From Paractinoplanes atraurantiacus (lineage in GTDB: Bacteria; Actinomycetota; Actinomycetes; Mycobacteriales; Micromonosporaceae), in contig NZ_OBDY01000004.1 in the NCBI RefSeq assembly GCF_900215205.1, positions 408,280 through 472,279 on the forward strand: a stretch of 64,000 nucleotides of DNA. Direction: 5' to 3'. The translations under genes and the position numbers were made by a program. This document shows, piece by piece, positions 1-7,378 of the stretch; the stretch's first letter is position 1, and every line of letters starts with the position of its first letter. Under the pieces are notes generated by a model. That model worked only from the letters and a program-made list of their open reading frames with translations, made no database searches and had not been told where the DNA came from.

Positions 1-311
1 GGCACGAGTCGGAAGCGCGGGGGCCGCACTCGCGAGGGCGCAGGCACGGAGGCCGCGGGCGCGAGTCGGAGGCCCCAGGCTCGGGTCAGAGGCGCGGGCG
101 TGGTCGAAGGCGCCGGTGGGCCGCCTCCCGGATCGGGTCGGGTGAGGTGTGGCGGCACCTCACCCTTCGCTCGATCCGGGAGACGGGGCTCGGCCCGGGA
201 GGGCGCGACGGGAGGAGGTGGCGCGCCGCCCGGGCGGGACACCGGAAGGAGGCGGACAGCGGCGGCCGCGGGAAGACAGTTCCCGCAACCTCTGATCGAC
301 ATGCGGAGATC
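1..311. other. Non-coding GC-rich stretch at window edge
   Basis: I see no convincing gene here. The first ~110 bases are a degenerate array of GAGTCGGAGGC/GGCGCGGG-like units, and short open frames on both strands look like GC-rich artefacts. A large hairpin lies at 125-182. The region follows the 3' end of the minus-strand catabolic operon, so it probably holds that operon's transcription end and perhaps the tail of an upstream gene cut by the window. Confidence 0.5.
125..182. terminator. Long bipartite hairpin, probable terminator
   Basis: An outer 11-bp stem (125-135 CTCCCGGATCG with 172-182) encloses a small internal loop. Inside it is a 10-bp stem (140-149 GGGTGAGGTG with 156-165) closed by a 6-nt loop. 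The structure is almost perfectly paired over 58 nt. It lies ~130 nt past the stop of the minus-strand catabolic operon. There is no U-tract on either side, as is common for actinobacterial terminators, so the terminator role is inferred. Confidence 0.55.
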
Positions 312-1274
312 TCAGAACGCCAGCACTATGCGGCCTCGCGCCTCTCCTTTCGCCTGCCGTTGCCACGCCTCGGTGACGGACTCGAACGGCACCACCTCGT
401 GATCGACGGCGAGGCGCCCGACCATCGCATGGCCGGCGATCGCGCGTAGCGACTCGGCCCGTTCGGCGGGCGACAGCGCGTTGTTGGTGTAGCCGATGAC
501 CCGCAACGAGCCACCGCGCAGAACCGCCGACTCGAGAGGCGCCTCCGCACCGGCCGCGCTGCCCAGGTTCACCAGGCGCCCGCCGGGCCGCAGCACCCGC
601 AGCGCCGCCGCCGCCGGCACCCCGAAGACCGGATCGAGCACGAGATCGACCGGCCCGTCCAGGGCCTGCCGCAGCGCGGCGGCCACTGTGGACACGTCAT
701 CACCTGGCGTGAACGGCACCGCCACCGCCGCGCCGAGCTCCAGTGCCCGCGCGCGAGCCGCCGCCGAGCGCGCCACCGCGACGACCCGGCGGGCACCGGC
801 CAGCAGCGCCAACTGGACCGCGGCCTGACCCACCACGCCACCGCCCCCGAGCACGACGACCTGCTCGCCGGCGACCAGGCCACCCGAGCGGATGAGCGCC
901 GAGTGCGCCGCCACCGCCGACAGCCCGAGCGCCGCGATCAACGGCAGCGGCACGTCCGGCGGGAGCTCCACGACGTCGTCCGCCGGCACCGCGACCTCGG
1001 CCGCCATGCTGCCGTCGCCGGGTCGCATGCCGGCCGGCGTGGCGAACCAGACCGGCACACCGTCCGCGCGATGCCCGACACCCTGCACGCCCGGCACGTA
1101 TGGCGTCGCCGGCGTACCGAAATAGCTGGTCCCCGAGGCGCAGAGCAGGTCGAGCGGCGTGATCGGCGCGGCCGCCACCGTGATCGGCACGAGGCCGTCG
1201 CCGGGTGGCGGTGCGGGCCGCTCCGCCACCGCCGGCGGCAGCCCGCACACGGTCAGCACGGCCGCGCGGATCAT
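312..1274 (-). CDS. MDR-family NAD(P)H-dependent oxidoreductase (quinone reductase-like)
   Basis: 320 aa. A medium-chain dehydrogenase/reductase of the quinone oxidoreductase type. The N-terminal GroES-like part lacks the usual cysteine/histidine zinc ligands. The Rossmann part carries the dinucleotide motif VLGGGGVVGQAAVQLA at about residues 145-160. The ATG at 1274 overlaps the upstream LigA-like stop codon as ATGA, so it is translationally coupled and the last gene of the minus-strand catabolic operon. It probably reduces a double bond or carbonyl in the pathway intermediate. The substrate cannot be read from sequence. Confidence 0.8.
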   Translation of the reverse strand: MIRAAVLTVCGLPPAVAERPAPPPGDGLVPITVAAAPITPLDLLCASGTSYFGTPATPYVPGVQGVGHRADGVPVWFATPAGMRPGDGSMAAEVAVPADDVVELPPDVPLPLIAALGLSAVAAHSALIRSGGLVAGEQVVVLGGGGVVGQAAVQLALLAGARRVVAVARSAAARARALELGAAVAVPFTPGDDVSTVAAALRQALDGPVDLVLDPVFGVPAAAALRVLRPGGRLVNLGSAAGAEAPLESAVLRGGSLRVIGYTNNALSPAERAESLRAIAGHAMVGRLAVDHEVVPFESVTEAWQRQAKGEARGRIVLAF

Positions 1275-1633
1275 GTCGCGATGTCCGGGTACGGCAACGC
1301 GAAGTGGGCCAGGCGCATCCCGTACGCCTTCTGATATTCCAGCGGCTCGGTGTTGTCCCGCTCGAACATCGCGATGAACAGCGTCAGCGTGAGGAACGGA
1401 TGAGCGCCCAGCTCGAACAGGCGCACGTGATCGTGCGCGATGAGCGCCTCGCGCTCGGCATCGTCGAAGCGCAGCCACGTGCTCGCCTCGCCGGTGTGGC
1501 AGTTGAGCACCGAGTTGGCCCGCTCGGCCTCCCACCAGGTCACCATCTCGCGCGGCTCGTCCCGATAGCGCTCCACCAGCTCGGGATCGCGATCCACTGT
1601 GTACAGGAACTTGTTCAGCAGATATTTGCTCAC
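1271..1633 (-). CDS. LigA-like small subunit of class III extradiol dioxygenase
   Basis: 120 aa, GTG start (VSKYLLNKFLYTVDRDPEL). It resembles the LigA/alpha subunit fold of protocatechuate 4,5-dioxygenase, which caps the active site of the LigB subunit. Known LigA is slightly longer (about 139 aa). The start overlaps the LigB stop as GTGA, giving the large-subunit/small-subunit pair in one operon. In two-subunit LigAB enzymes the alpha subunit helps bind the aromatic substrate and has no metal ligand of its own. Family assignment is by pattern and context, since small subunits diverge quickly. Confidence 0.75.
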   Translation of the reverse strand: MSKYLLNKFLYTVDRDPELVERYRDEPREMVTWWEAERANSVLNCHTGEASTWLRFDDAEREALIAHDHVRLFELGAHPFLTLTLFIAMFERDNTEPLEYQKAYGMRLAHFALPYPDIAT

Positions 1634-2493
1634 GCCGGGACTCCGTTCGGATACCAGGTGAAGTACGCCTCCATGGTGTGGAACAGGTCGAGCGTGTCGA
1701 CGTGATCGGCCTTGGCGCCCGCCCCGGCCACGCCCATCATCAGCATGAAGTCCATGAACCCGTGGGTGGCGTTGCCCGGCGAGTGCAGGCTGTCCAGCGT
1801 CACCTCGCGCAGGCAGTTGTCGAGGTCGCCACTGGCGATCCACTCGACCGCCCGCCGGTCGAATTCGGGGTCGGGACCGTGCGGCCCGAACTGGCGGGGC
1901 CCGCCCAACTCGAGCGACAGGTGCCCGGTGCCGATGATCGCGACCCGCAGGTCGGACGGCCACTGCTCGACGATCTGCCGGATCGTCTCGCCCAGCTTGA
2001 CGAAGCGCGAGGGCTGCGGCAGCGGCGGCGCGAAGATGTTGGTGTAGATCGGCACGATCGGCAGGTCGGCCTCGGGCCGCAGCGTGATGATCGGGCACGT
2101 GATGCTGTGGTCGATCCGCAGCTCGTTGCTGAACGCCAGGTCGAACCCGGCGTCGAGCCCGGCCCGCAGCACGTGCGCGGAGAGGTCTTCCTGACCCTTG
2201 AGCAGCATGCGCGGCAGGCCGAACTCGCGCTCCTCGTTGTACCAGTTCGCGTCGTAGAAGGGCGCCTTGCCGACCAGGAACTGCGGCATGTTGTCGAGCC
2301 AGAGCTGGTGGAAGTGGTCGGAGCCGACCATGACCAGCACATCCGGGTTGGCGCGGGTGAGGGTCTCGCGGAACGCCAGGATCTTGCGGGTCCATTCGTC
2401 GGCGAAGGGCGGCCTGTCCTCTCCCGTCGCCGTGCTGGCCTTGTAGTAGAACGGGTGATGGGTGGAGGCGATGACCGCGACGATGCTGGCCAT
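1630..2493 (-). CDS. LigB-like catalytic subunit, class III extradiol ring-cleavage dioxygenase
   Basis: 287 aa. Non-heme Fe(II) dioxygenase of the LigB superfamily, which opens catechol-like rings next to the hydroxyl pair. Visible iron-site and catalytic segments are the N-terminal STHHP (about residues 10-14), VGSDHFHQ (about 56-63, the Asp-x-His region of LigB) and GTGHLSLELGG (the second-shell catalytic His region). The ATG lies 2 nt after the citryl-CoA-lyase-like stop. The LigA-like partner follows with a 4-nt overlap. Automated pipelines often mislabel this family as intradiol protocatechuate 3,4-dioxygenase; the motifs are extradiol. Substrate unknown; protocatechuate, gallate or a hydroxylated heteroaromatic are options. 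Confidence 0.85.
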   Translation of the reverse strand: MASIVAVIASTHHPFYYKASTATGEDRPPFADEWTRKILAFRETLTRANPDVLVMVGSDHFHQLWLDNMPQFLVGKAPFYDANWYNEEREFGLPRMLLKGQEDLSAHVLRAGLDAGFDLAFSNELRIDHSITCPIITLRPEADLPIVPIYTNIFAPPLPQPSRFVKLGETIRQIVEQWPSDLRVAIIGTGHLSLELGGPRQFGPHGPDPEFDRRAVEWIASGDLDNCLREVTLDSLHSPGNATHGFMDFMLMMGVAGAGAKADHVDTLDLFHTMEAYFTWYPNGVPA

Positions 2494-2495
2494 AG

Positions 2496-3275
2496 TCAGT
2501 CCTCTCGGGGTTCGTAGACGGCGTTACGGTCGACGGTTTTGTAGATCTCCATACCGAGCGGCCGGCGGCGCTCCTCGGCGAGGTGCCCGAGCAGGCCCGC
2601 CGCTCGGGCCAGCAGGGCGAAGCCCCGCAGCAGGTCGGTGGGCAGTCCCAGGTCGGCGAGCGCGGCGCCGCACACCCCGGCGCCGTTGAGCGGCAGCTTG
2701 CGCCCGAGCACCTGAGGATGGACGCGCCCGATCGCCTCGAACAGCCGCAGGTGCGGGCCGCGCAGCCCTTCCTCCTCGGCGATCGCGATCAGCACGGGTG
2801 TGCGCGGATCTTCCTCCTTGTGCACCGGATGACCGAGACCCGGGACGTATCGTCCGTCCTGTTTGGCGCGGCGCACGGCCTCCAGCGCGATGACGTCGTA
2901 GTCACGCTCGGTCCCCGCGTCGATCAGCGTCTCGGCGAGGAAGCGGCCGCAGTCCTCGGTCACCCCGAGGAACCGGGAGCCGCCGCCGAGGAGCCCGGCG
3001 GCGAGGGCGCCCTGCAACGATTCCGGTGCCGACAGATAGGTGAGGCGGGCGGCGATCGCGGTCGGGGTGAAGCCGTGGTCGGCCAGGGCCACGAGCACGG
3101 CCTCGAAGACGCGCACCTCGCCCGGGGTGGGCCGCCGGCCGGCGACCAGCCAATAGGCCAGCTCACCGAAGCCGACCTTGCCCATCAGGTCGGCGGCGAG
3201 ATCCTTGCCCAGCAGCGAGATGGTCGTCGGCGTCGACGTGCCGATGCCGGTCGGGAAGGTCAGCTCCTCAGCCAC
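2496..3275 (-). CDS. Citryl-CoA-lyase-like protein (short citrate synthase superfamily)
   Basis: 259 aa, about two thirds the length of a full citrate synthase. It matches the short citrate-synthase-fold group annotated as citryl-CoA lyase. Conserved blocks include GLGHPVHKEEDPRTP (citrate-synthase His region), VFEAVLVALADHGFTP and the C-terminal IYKTVDRNAVYEPRED. The family makes or breaks the C-C bond between a CoA thioester and a 2-oxo acid. The chosen GTG at 3275 has GGAG eight bases upstream and overlaps the CoA-transferase 3' end by 16 nt. Position between a CoA-transferase and a ring-cleavage dioxygenase suggests it splits a CoA-activated ring-fission product. That role is inferred. 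Confidence 0.8.
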   Translation of the reverse strand: MAEELTFPTGIGTSTPTTISLLGKDLAADLMGKVGFGELAYWLVAGRRPTPGEVRVFEAVLVALADHGFTPTAIAARLTYLSAPESLQGALAAGLLGGGSRFLGVTEDCGRFLAETLIDAGTERDYDVIALEAVRRAKQDGRYVPGLGHPVHKEEDPRTPVLIAIAEEEGLRGPHLRLFEAIGRVHPQVLGRKLPLNGAGVCGAALADLGLPTDLLRGFALLARAAGLLGHLAEERRRPLGMEIYKTVDRNAVYEPRED

Positions 3276-4381
3276 TTGCGGATCTCCTCGCCGTGCTCGT
3301 CCAGGCCGGGCGGCGGCAGCTCGTACCGCGCCGGGGTGCCGGAAAACGTGATGGGATTGCGGACGCCGGGCACGTCGCCGACGGTGACCACCGGGTCGAG
3401 CCCGAGCTCCTCGGCCAGCGCCACCCCACCGTCGATCGTGTTGATCGGCGCGCACGGCACGCCGGCCGCGATCAGGTCGCGGAACCACTCGTCCTTGGTC
3501 CGGGTCATCAGCCGCTCGACGAGCAGCGGGCGAAGGTCGGCGCGGTTGGCCGTGCGGTCCTGGTTGCGGCCGAAGCGCGGGTCGGACGGCAGGTCGGGCA
3601 GGCCGAGCACCTGGCACAGCTTGCGAAACTGCCCGTCGTTGCCGGCGATGACGATCAGCTCGCCGTCGGCGGTGGGCAGCGGCTCGTACGGGAAGAGGCT
3701 GGGGTGTGCGTTGCCCATCCGATAGGGCACCGTGCCGCCGGCGACGTAGCCGCTGGAGTGGTTGACCAGGCCGGAGAGCGCCGAGCTGAGCAGGTTGACC
3801 TCGACGTGCTGGCCCCGCCCGCTCTCGCCGCGGTGGTGCAGGGCGGCCAGGATGCCGATGTTGGCGTGCATGCCGGCCATCACGTCGAAGACCGAGATGC
3901 CGGCGCGGTAGGCGGGCCCCTCGGGGTCGCCGGTGAGGCTCATCAGGCCGGAGATGGCCTGGATCATCAGGTCGTACCCGGGCAGGTCGGCGCCGGCGCC
4001 GGACCCGAAGCCACTGATGCTCGCGTAGACGATCCCCGGGTTGGCCGCGGCGACGGACTCGTAGTCGAGGCCGAAGCGGGCGAGGCCACCCGGGCGGAAA
4101 TTCTGGATCATGACGTCGGCACGGCGGGCGAGCTCACGCGCGGCGGCCAGGTCGTCCTGGTCCTTCAGGTCGAGGGCGATCGAGCGCTTGTTGCGGTTGA
4201 TGCCCAGGTAGTACGTCGACACGTCGTCGCGGGTGGGCGGCATCCACGTACGCGTGTCGTCGCCGCCGGGACCCTCCACCTTGATCACCTGCGCGCCGAG
4301 GTCGGCCAGCAGCATCGTCGCGTAAGGCCCGGCGAGGATCCGCGAGAAATCCGCCACCAGCAAGCCGTTCAATGGTCCCAT
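3260..4381 (-). CDS. CaiB/BaiF-family (family III) CoA-transferase
   Basis: 373 aa from the ATG at 4381 (MGPLNGLLVADFSRILAGPY). An in-frame ATG at 4408 would add nine residues but lies inside a palindromic operator. The start MGPLxGLLVADFSRxLAGPYA, LADLGAQVIKVE, NRNKRSIALDLK and GYDLMIQAISGLMSLTG are typical of formyl-CoA transferase/CaiB enzymes. The catalytic Asp is expected in the PGYDLMIQA segment. Family III transferases move CoA between carboxylic acids through an aspartyl anhydride. First gene of the minus arm, so it probably activates the acid that the next gene product cleaves. Confidence 0.88.
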   Translation of the reverse strand: MGPLNGLLVADFSRILAGPYATMLLADLGAQVIKVEGPGGDDTRTWMPPTRDDVSTYYLGINRNKRSIALDLKDQDDLAAARELARRADVMIQNFRPGGLARFGLDYESVAAANPGIVYASISGFGSGAGADLPGYDLMIQAISGLMSLTGDPEGPAYRAGISVFDVMAGMHANIGILAALHHRGESGRGQHVEVNLLSSALSGLVNHSSGYVAGGTVPYRMGNAHPSLFPYEPLPTADGELIVIAGNDGQFRKLCQVLGLPDLPSDPRFGRNQDRTANRADLRPLLVERLMTRTKDEWFRDLIAAGVPCAPINTIDGGVALAEELGLDPVVTVGDVPGVRNPITFSGTPARYELPPPGLDEHGEEIRKWLRS

Positions 4382-4400
4382 CGATCCCAACCGCCGTTCT

Positions 4401-4420
4401 GCGGACATCTGTCCGCCGGA
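4401..4420. promoter_or_regulatory. Palindromic operator candidate of the minus arm
   Basis: GCGGACA-TC-TGTCCGC (4401-4416) is a perfect 7-bp inverted repeat. It is extended by a further half-site CCGGA at 4416-4420. It overlaps the predicted transcription start of the CoA-transferase promoter. The same half-site recurs at 4525-4539. The IclR-family protein encoded at 6001 is the obvious candidate ligand, which is inferred. Confidence 0.6.
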
Positions 4421-4422
4421 CC

Positions 4423-4451
4423 AGCCTTGACCAAGATCTGCACGCTGTCAA
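4423..4451 (-). promoter_or_regulatory. Promoter candidate for the CoA-transferase operon
   Basis: On the minus strand, TTGACA (4451-4446) is followed 17 nt later by AAGGCT (4428-4423). The -35 is a consensus match and the -10 is weak, which fits a regulated or activator-dependent promoter. The predicted start falls within the palindrome at 4401-4416. Confidence 0.45.
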
Positions 4452-4480
4452 CGCCTTGTTGATCTGCACGAAACAAACCA

Positions 4481-4510
4481 TTGACACCGCGAAGAGGGCG
4501 GGAGAAGACT
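4481..4510 (+). promoter_or_regulatory. Promoter candidate for the amidohydrolase-IclR arm
   Basis: TTGACA (4481-4486) is followed after 18 nt by AAGACT (4505-4510). The strong -35 and weak -10 mirror the divergent minus promoter. The second palindrome (4525-4539) begins about 15 nt after the -10. Confidence 0.4.
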
Positions 4511-4524
4511 GGCGCGAACTCGTT

Positions 4525-4539
4525 GTCCGCGTGGCGGAC
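4525..4539. promoter_or_regulatory. Palindromic operator candidate of the plus arm
   Basis: GTCCGC-GTG-GCGGAC is a perfect 6-bp inverted repeat, with another half-site CGTCCG at 4544-4549. It uses the same half-site as 4401-4416, with centres about 124 bp apart. It lies in the untranslated leader of the amidohydrolase gene, ahead of AGGAG at 4551-4555. Confidence 0.6.
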
Positions 4540-4560
4540 GAGCGTCCGAGAGGAGCTGCG

Positions 4561-5997
4561 ATGAGCACGAACGACCGGCCGACCATCCTGCGTAACGGCC
4601 TTGTTCTGACCATGGACGACTCACACACTGTTCTCCCCGGCGCCGACGTGCTCGTCGTCGACGGCCGCATAGCCGAGGTCGGCACCGGCCTCACCGCGCC
4701 CGAGGGTGCCCTCGAGATCGACGCCACCGGCGGCGTGATCATGCCGGGCATGATCGACACCCACCGGCACATGTGGCAGACCGCCATGCGGGGCTACGGC
4801 GCCGACTGGACCCTCACGCAGTATTTCGTCTGGTACTACCTGGAGTCGGGCAAGCTCTTCCGCCCCGAGGACATCCACGCCGGCAACCTGCTCGCCGCGA
4901 TCGAGGCGATCGACGCCGGCGTGACCACCACTGTCGACTGGTCACACGGCCTGCAGACCGCCGATCACGCCGACGCCGCGGTCGACGCGCTCGAGGCGGT
5001 GCCGGGCCGGTTCGTCCTGGCCTACGGCAACATCCAGCAGGGCCCCTGGGAGTGGGCCACCTCCGAGGCGTTCCGCGACTTCTACCGCCGGCGCATCGAC
5101 GGCGGCAAGCTCGCCGGCTTCCAGATGGCCTTCGACGTGACCGGCGACCCGGCCTTCCCCGAGAAGGCCGCGTTCGAGGTCGCCCGCGAGCTCGGCGCCG
5201 CCGTCACCACACACGCCGGGGTCTGGGGCGCCACCAACGACGACGGCATCCGGCTCATGCACGAGAACGGCTTCATGGGCCCCACCAATGTGTACGTGCA
5301 CGCCGCCACCCTCACGCACGACTCGTACAACCGGATCGCCGCCACCGGCGGCTCCGTCTCCGTCTCCACCGAGAGCGAGCAGAGCGCCGGCCAGGGCTAC
5401 CCGCCCACCTACCAGCTGCGCCACCACGACATTCCGGTCTCGCTGTCGATGGACACCAGCGTCTGGTGGAGCGGCGACCTGTTCTCCGCGATGCGCACCA
5501 CGCTCGGCGCCGACCGCTCCCGCGAGCACCTCGAGGCCCACTCCAAGCAGGAGACGGTGACCCATGCTCACCTGCGGGCCGAGCACGTCGTCGAGTGGGC
5601 GACCCGCGGTGGCGCCCGCGCGCTCGGCATGGATTCGCAGGTCGGCGCGCTCACCCCGGGCCGGCAGGCCGACATCGTGTTGATCAAGAACGAGGCCTCA
5701 CCCGTGATGTTCCCGGTGCTCCACCCGTACGGGCATGTCGCCTTCCAGGCGCAGCGCGGCGACGTGCACACCGTGCTGGTCGGTGGCCGGGTCGTCAAGC
5801 AGGACGGCCGGCTCGTCGGCGTCGACCTGCCGACGGCCCGGGCCAAGGTCGAGGCGACCGTCGACTACCTGCGCGAGACGATGGGCGAGGAGGCCTGGCG
5901 GCGCGGGATGAACCCGGACGTGCCCGAGACGGCGATCCGCGAGAACCCGTACCAGTACACCGAGTGGGACGCCGGTTCAGCGCAGTGGAAGCATTAG
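4561..5997 (+). CDS. Metal-dependent amidohydrolase (deaminase/chlorohydrolase type)
   Basis: 478 aa, from the ATG five bases after AGGAG. Amidohydrolase superfamily: beta-sandwich N-terminus (LRNGLVLTMDD), then the metal motif in IDTHRHMWQ (HxH), the third ligand in TTHAGVWG, a further His in VHAATLTH and the catalytic Asp in LSMDTSVWWSG. It belongs with the cytosine deaminase/8-oxoguanine deaminase/triazine hydrolase branch, so it probably removes NH3 or another leaving group from a heteroaromatic or amino compound. It is divergent from the dioxygenase arm and followed 3 nt later by the IclR regulator. A preparatory step before ring cleavage is plausible but inferred. Confidence 0.85.
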   Translation: MSTNDRPTILRNGLVLTMDDSHTVLPGADVLVVDGRIAEVGTGLTAPEGALEIDATGGVIMPGMIDTHRHMWQTAMRGYGADWTLTQYFVWYYLESGKLFRPEDIHAGNLLAAIEAIDAGVTTTVDWSHGLQTADHADAAVDALEAVPGRFVLAYGNIQQGPWEWATSEAFRDFYRRRIDGGKLAGFQMAFDVTGDPAFPEKAAFEVARELGAAVTTHAGVWGATNDDGIRLMHENGFMGPTNVYVHAATLTHDSYNRIAATGGSVSVSTESEQSAGQGYPPTYQLRHHDIPVSLSMDTSVWWSGDLFSAMRTTLGADRSREHLEAHSKQETVTHAHLRAEHVVEWATRGGARALGMDSQVGALTPGRQADIVLIKNEASPVMFPVLHPYGHVAFQAQRGDVHTVLVGGRVVKQDGRLVGVDLPTARAKVEATVDYLRETMGEEAWRRGMNPDVPETAIRENPYQYTEWDAGSAQWKH

Positions 5998-6000
5998 GAG

Positions 6001-6831
6001 ATGACCGATACCGGAAGGGGCACGGGGCCTGACTTCATCGAGGCGCTCGCGCGCGGCCTCGACGTCCTGCGCTCCTTCCGCCCGGGTCAGCCGTCGATGA
6101 CGCTGAGCGACATCGCGTCCGAGACCGGCCTGGCCCGGCCCACGGTCCGCCGCATCCTGCTCACGCTGGAGGCGCTCGGATACGCGCGCAGCGAGGGCCG
6201 CGGCTTCGCGCTGACCCCGCGCGTGCTCGAGCTCGGCATGGCGTACGTGAACTCGCTGAACCTGTGGGAGGTGGCCCGCCCGCACATGGAGGAGCTGGTC
6301 GCCACCACCGGCGAGTCCACGTCGATGGCGCAGCTCGACGGCTGCGACATCGTCTACGTGGCCCGGGTCGCGGTGCCCAAGATCGTGACGCTGGCGGTCT
6401 CGATCGGCACCCGGTTTCCCGCTCCGGCGACGTCGATGGGCAAGGTGCTGCTCGCCGCGAAGGAGCCCCGGGTCGTGCCCGACATCCTCGCCGAACACTC
6501 CCGGTCCGGCATCGTCGCGCGCTACCGGCCCACCCTCGACTCCTTCATGACCGCGCTCCAGGAGGTGCGGGCCCGGGGGTGGGCGCTGGCCGATCAAGAC
6601 CTGGCGCCCGGGATCAGGTCCGTCGCCACCGGCGTGCGCGACGGCAACGGCCAGGTCATCGCGGCGATCAACGTGACCGTGCACGCGGCCGAGACGTCAG
6701 TCGAGACCCTGGTCGAGAAACACCTGCCCCACCTGCTGCGCACCGCCGCCGACATCAGCGCCGACTACGCCCGCCTGGCCGCGGTCCCCACGACCACCGT
6801 CGCAGTCCCCGCTTCGACAACTACCGCTTGA
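6001..6831 (+). CDS. IclR-family transcriptional regulator (PcaR/PobR-like)
   Basis: 276 aa. N-terminal winged helix-turn-helix (TLSDIASETGLARPTVRRIL, about residues 36-55), then the IclR effector domain with VGTRFPAPATSMGKVLLAA-like sequence, here IGTRFPAPATSMGKVLLA. Closest in pattern to the PcaR/PcaU/PobR branch that controls aromatic-acid catabolism. The start is 3 nt after the amidohydrolase stop. It probably binds the paired GTCCGC/GCGGAC palindromes at 4401-4416 and 4525-4539 and responds to a pathway aromatic or intermediate. Confidence 0.9.
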   Translation: MTDTGRGTGPDFIEALARGLDVLRSFRPGQPSMTLSDIASETGLARPTVRRILLTLEALGYARSEGRGFALTPRVLELGMAYVNSLNLWEVARPHMEELVATTGESTSMAQLDGCDIVYVARVAVPKIVTLAVSIGTRFPAPATSMGKVLLAAKEPRVVPDILAEHSRSGIVARYRPTLDSFMTALQEVRARGWALADQDLAPGIRSVATGVRDGNGQVIAAINVTVHAAETSVETLVEKHLPHLLRTAADISADYARLAAVPTTTVAVPASTTTA

Positions 6832-6872
6832 GCCGCCGCAAAAAAGCCAGCCGAGCAAAAGGACCGGCGCAG

Positions 6873-7014
6873 GAAGAGCCGCGCGGGGAAGAGCCGCGCG
6901 GGGAAGAGCGGCGCAGAAGAGCCGCGCGGGGAAGAGCCGCGCAGGGAAGAGCGGCGCAGAAGAACCGCGCGGGGAAGCGGCGAGGGGAAGAGGGCGCGGG
7001 GAAGAAAGCGGCGC
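6873..7014. repeat. Degenerate tandem repeat, 13-15 bp units
   Basis: About ten units of the type GAAGAGCCGCGCGGG run through the gap between the IclR gene and the next small gene. Some units are shortened to GAAGAGCGGCGCA, and a higher-order 15+15+13 pattern occurs twice. The array is purine-rich on the plus strand. I see no supported reading frame, although spurious frames cross it. Confidence 0.8.
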
Positions 7015-7052
7015 CGATTGGTGCGGCCCATCGGCGGGTATGAGTGAATTTC

Positions 7053-7370
7053 ATGAAACTGGCATCGGAGCTCTTCGAACCCGAGCCGCCGCGCTGGGGT
7101 CTGCGCGGCGACCCGTGGGTGTGGCGAGCCATGGCCGAACGACTCGCCACCACGTACCTGCCGCCCTCCCTCAATGAGGTCGAGCGTCTGCTCTACGCCG
7201 AGTTCGACCGCCTGGTCAGCGTCAACCTGGCCTCCGAGACGGCCGAGTGGGTGGTCCGCGAGGAGTTCGCCCACGGCGGCCTCTCCAGCGGAGCCATCCA
7301 CCTCAACACCTGGCGGGCCGAGCTCATCCCCCTGCTTCTCGACCGCGCGAGCAGCCGCGTCTTCAGCTGA
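7053..7370 (+). CDS. Conserved small protein of unknown function
   Basis: 105 aa from ATG 7053; a GTG three codons earlier is also possible. The sequence (MKLASELFEPEPPRWGLRGD at the start, later WVVREEFAHGGLSSG) has strong coding character, with high third-position GC and balanced composition. I recognise no catalytic motif, signal peptide or membrane segment. It is acidic and tryptophan-rich for its size. It converges on dnaJ2 with an 8-nt gap. Function unknown. Confidence 0.65.
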   Translation: MKLASELFEPEPPRWGLRGDPWVWRAMAERLATTYLPPSLNEVERLLYAEFDRLVSVNLASETAEWVVREEFAHGGLSSGAIHLNTWRAELIPLLLDRASSRVFS

Positions 7371-7378
7371 TCAAAGGG

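Noticed and set aside
100..449. Short plus-strand frames at the window start
   Set aside because: They run through the hairpin and into the real minus-strand gene. They lack ribosome-binding sites and have low-complexity Arg/Gly-rich translations.
1271..2493. Intradiol protocatechuate 3,4-dioxygenase
   Set aside because: The motifs are those of LigB-type extradiol enzymes (STHHP, SDHFHQ). There is no intradiol Tyr/His iron-site pattern.
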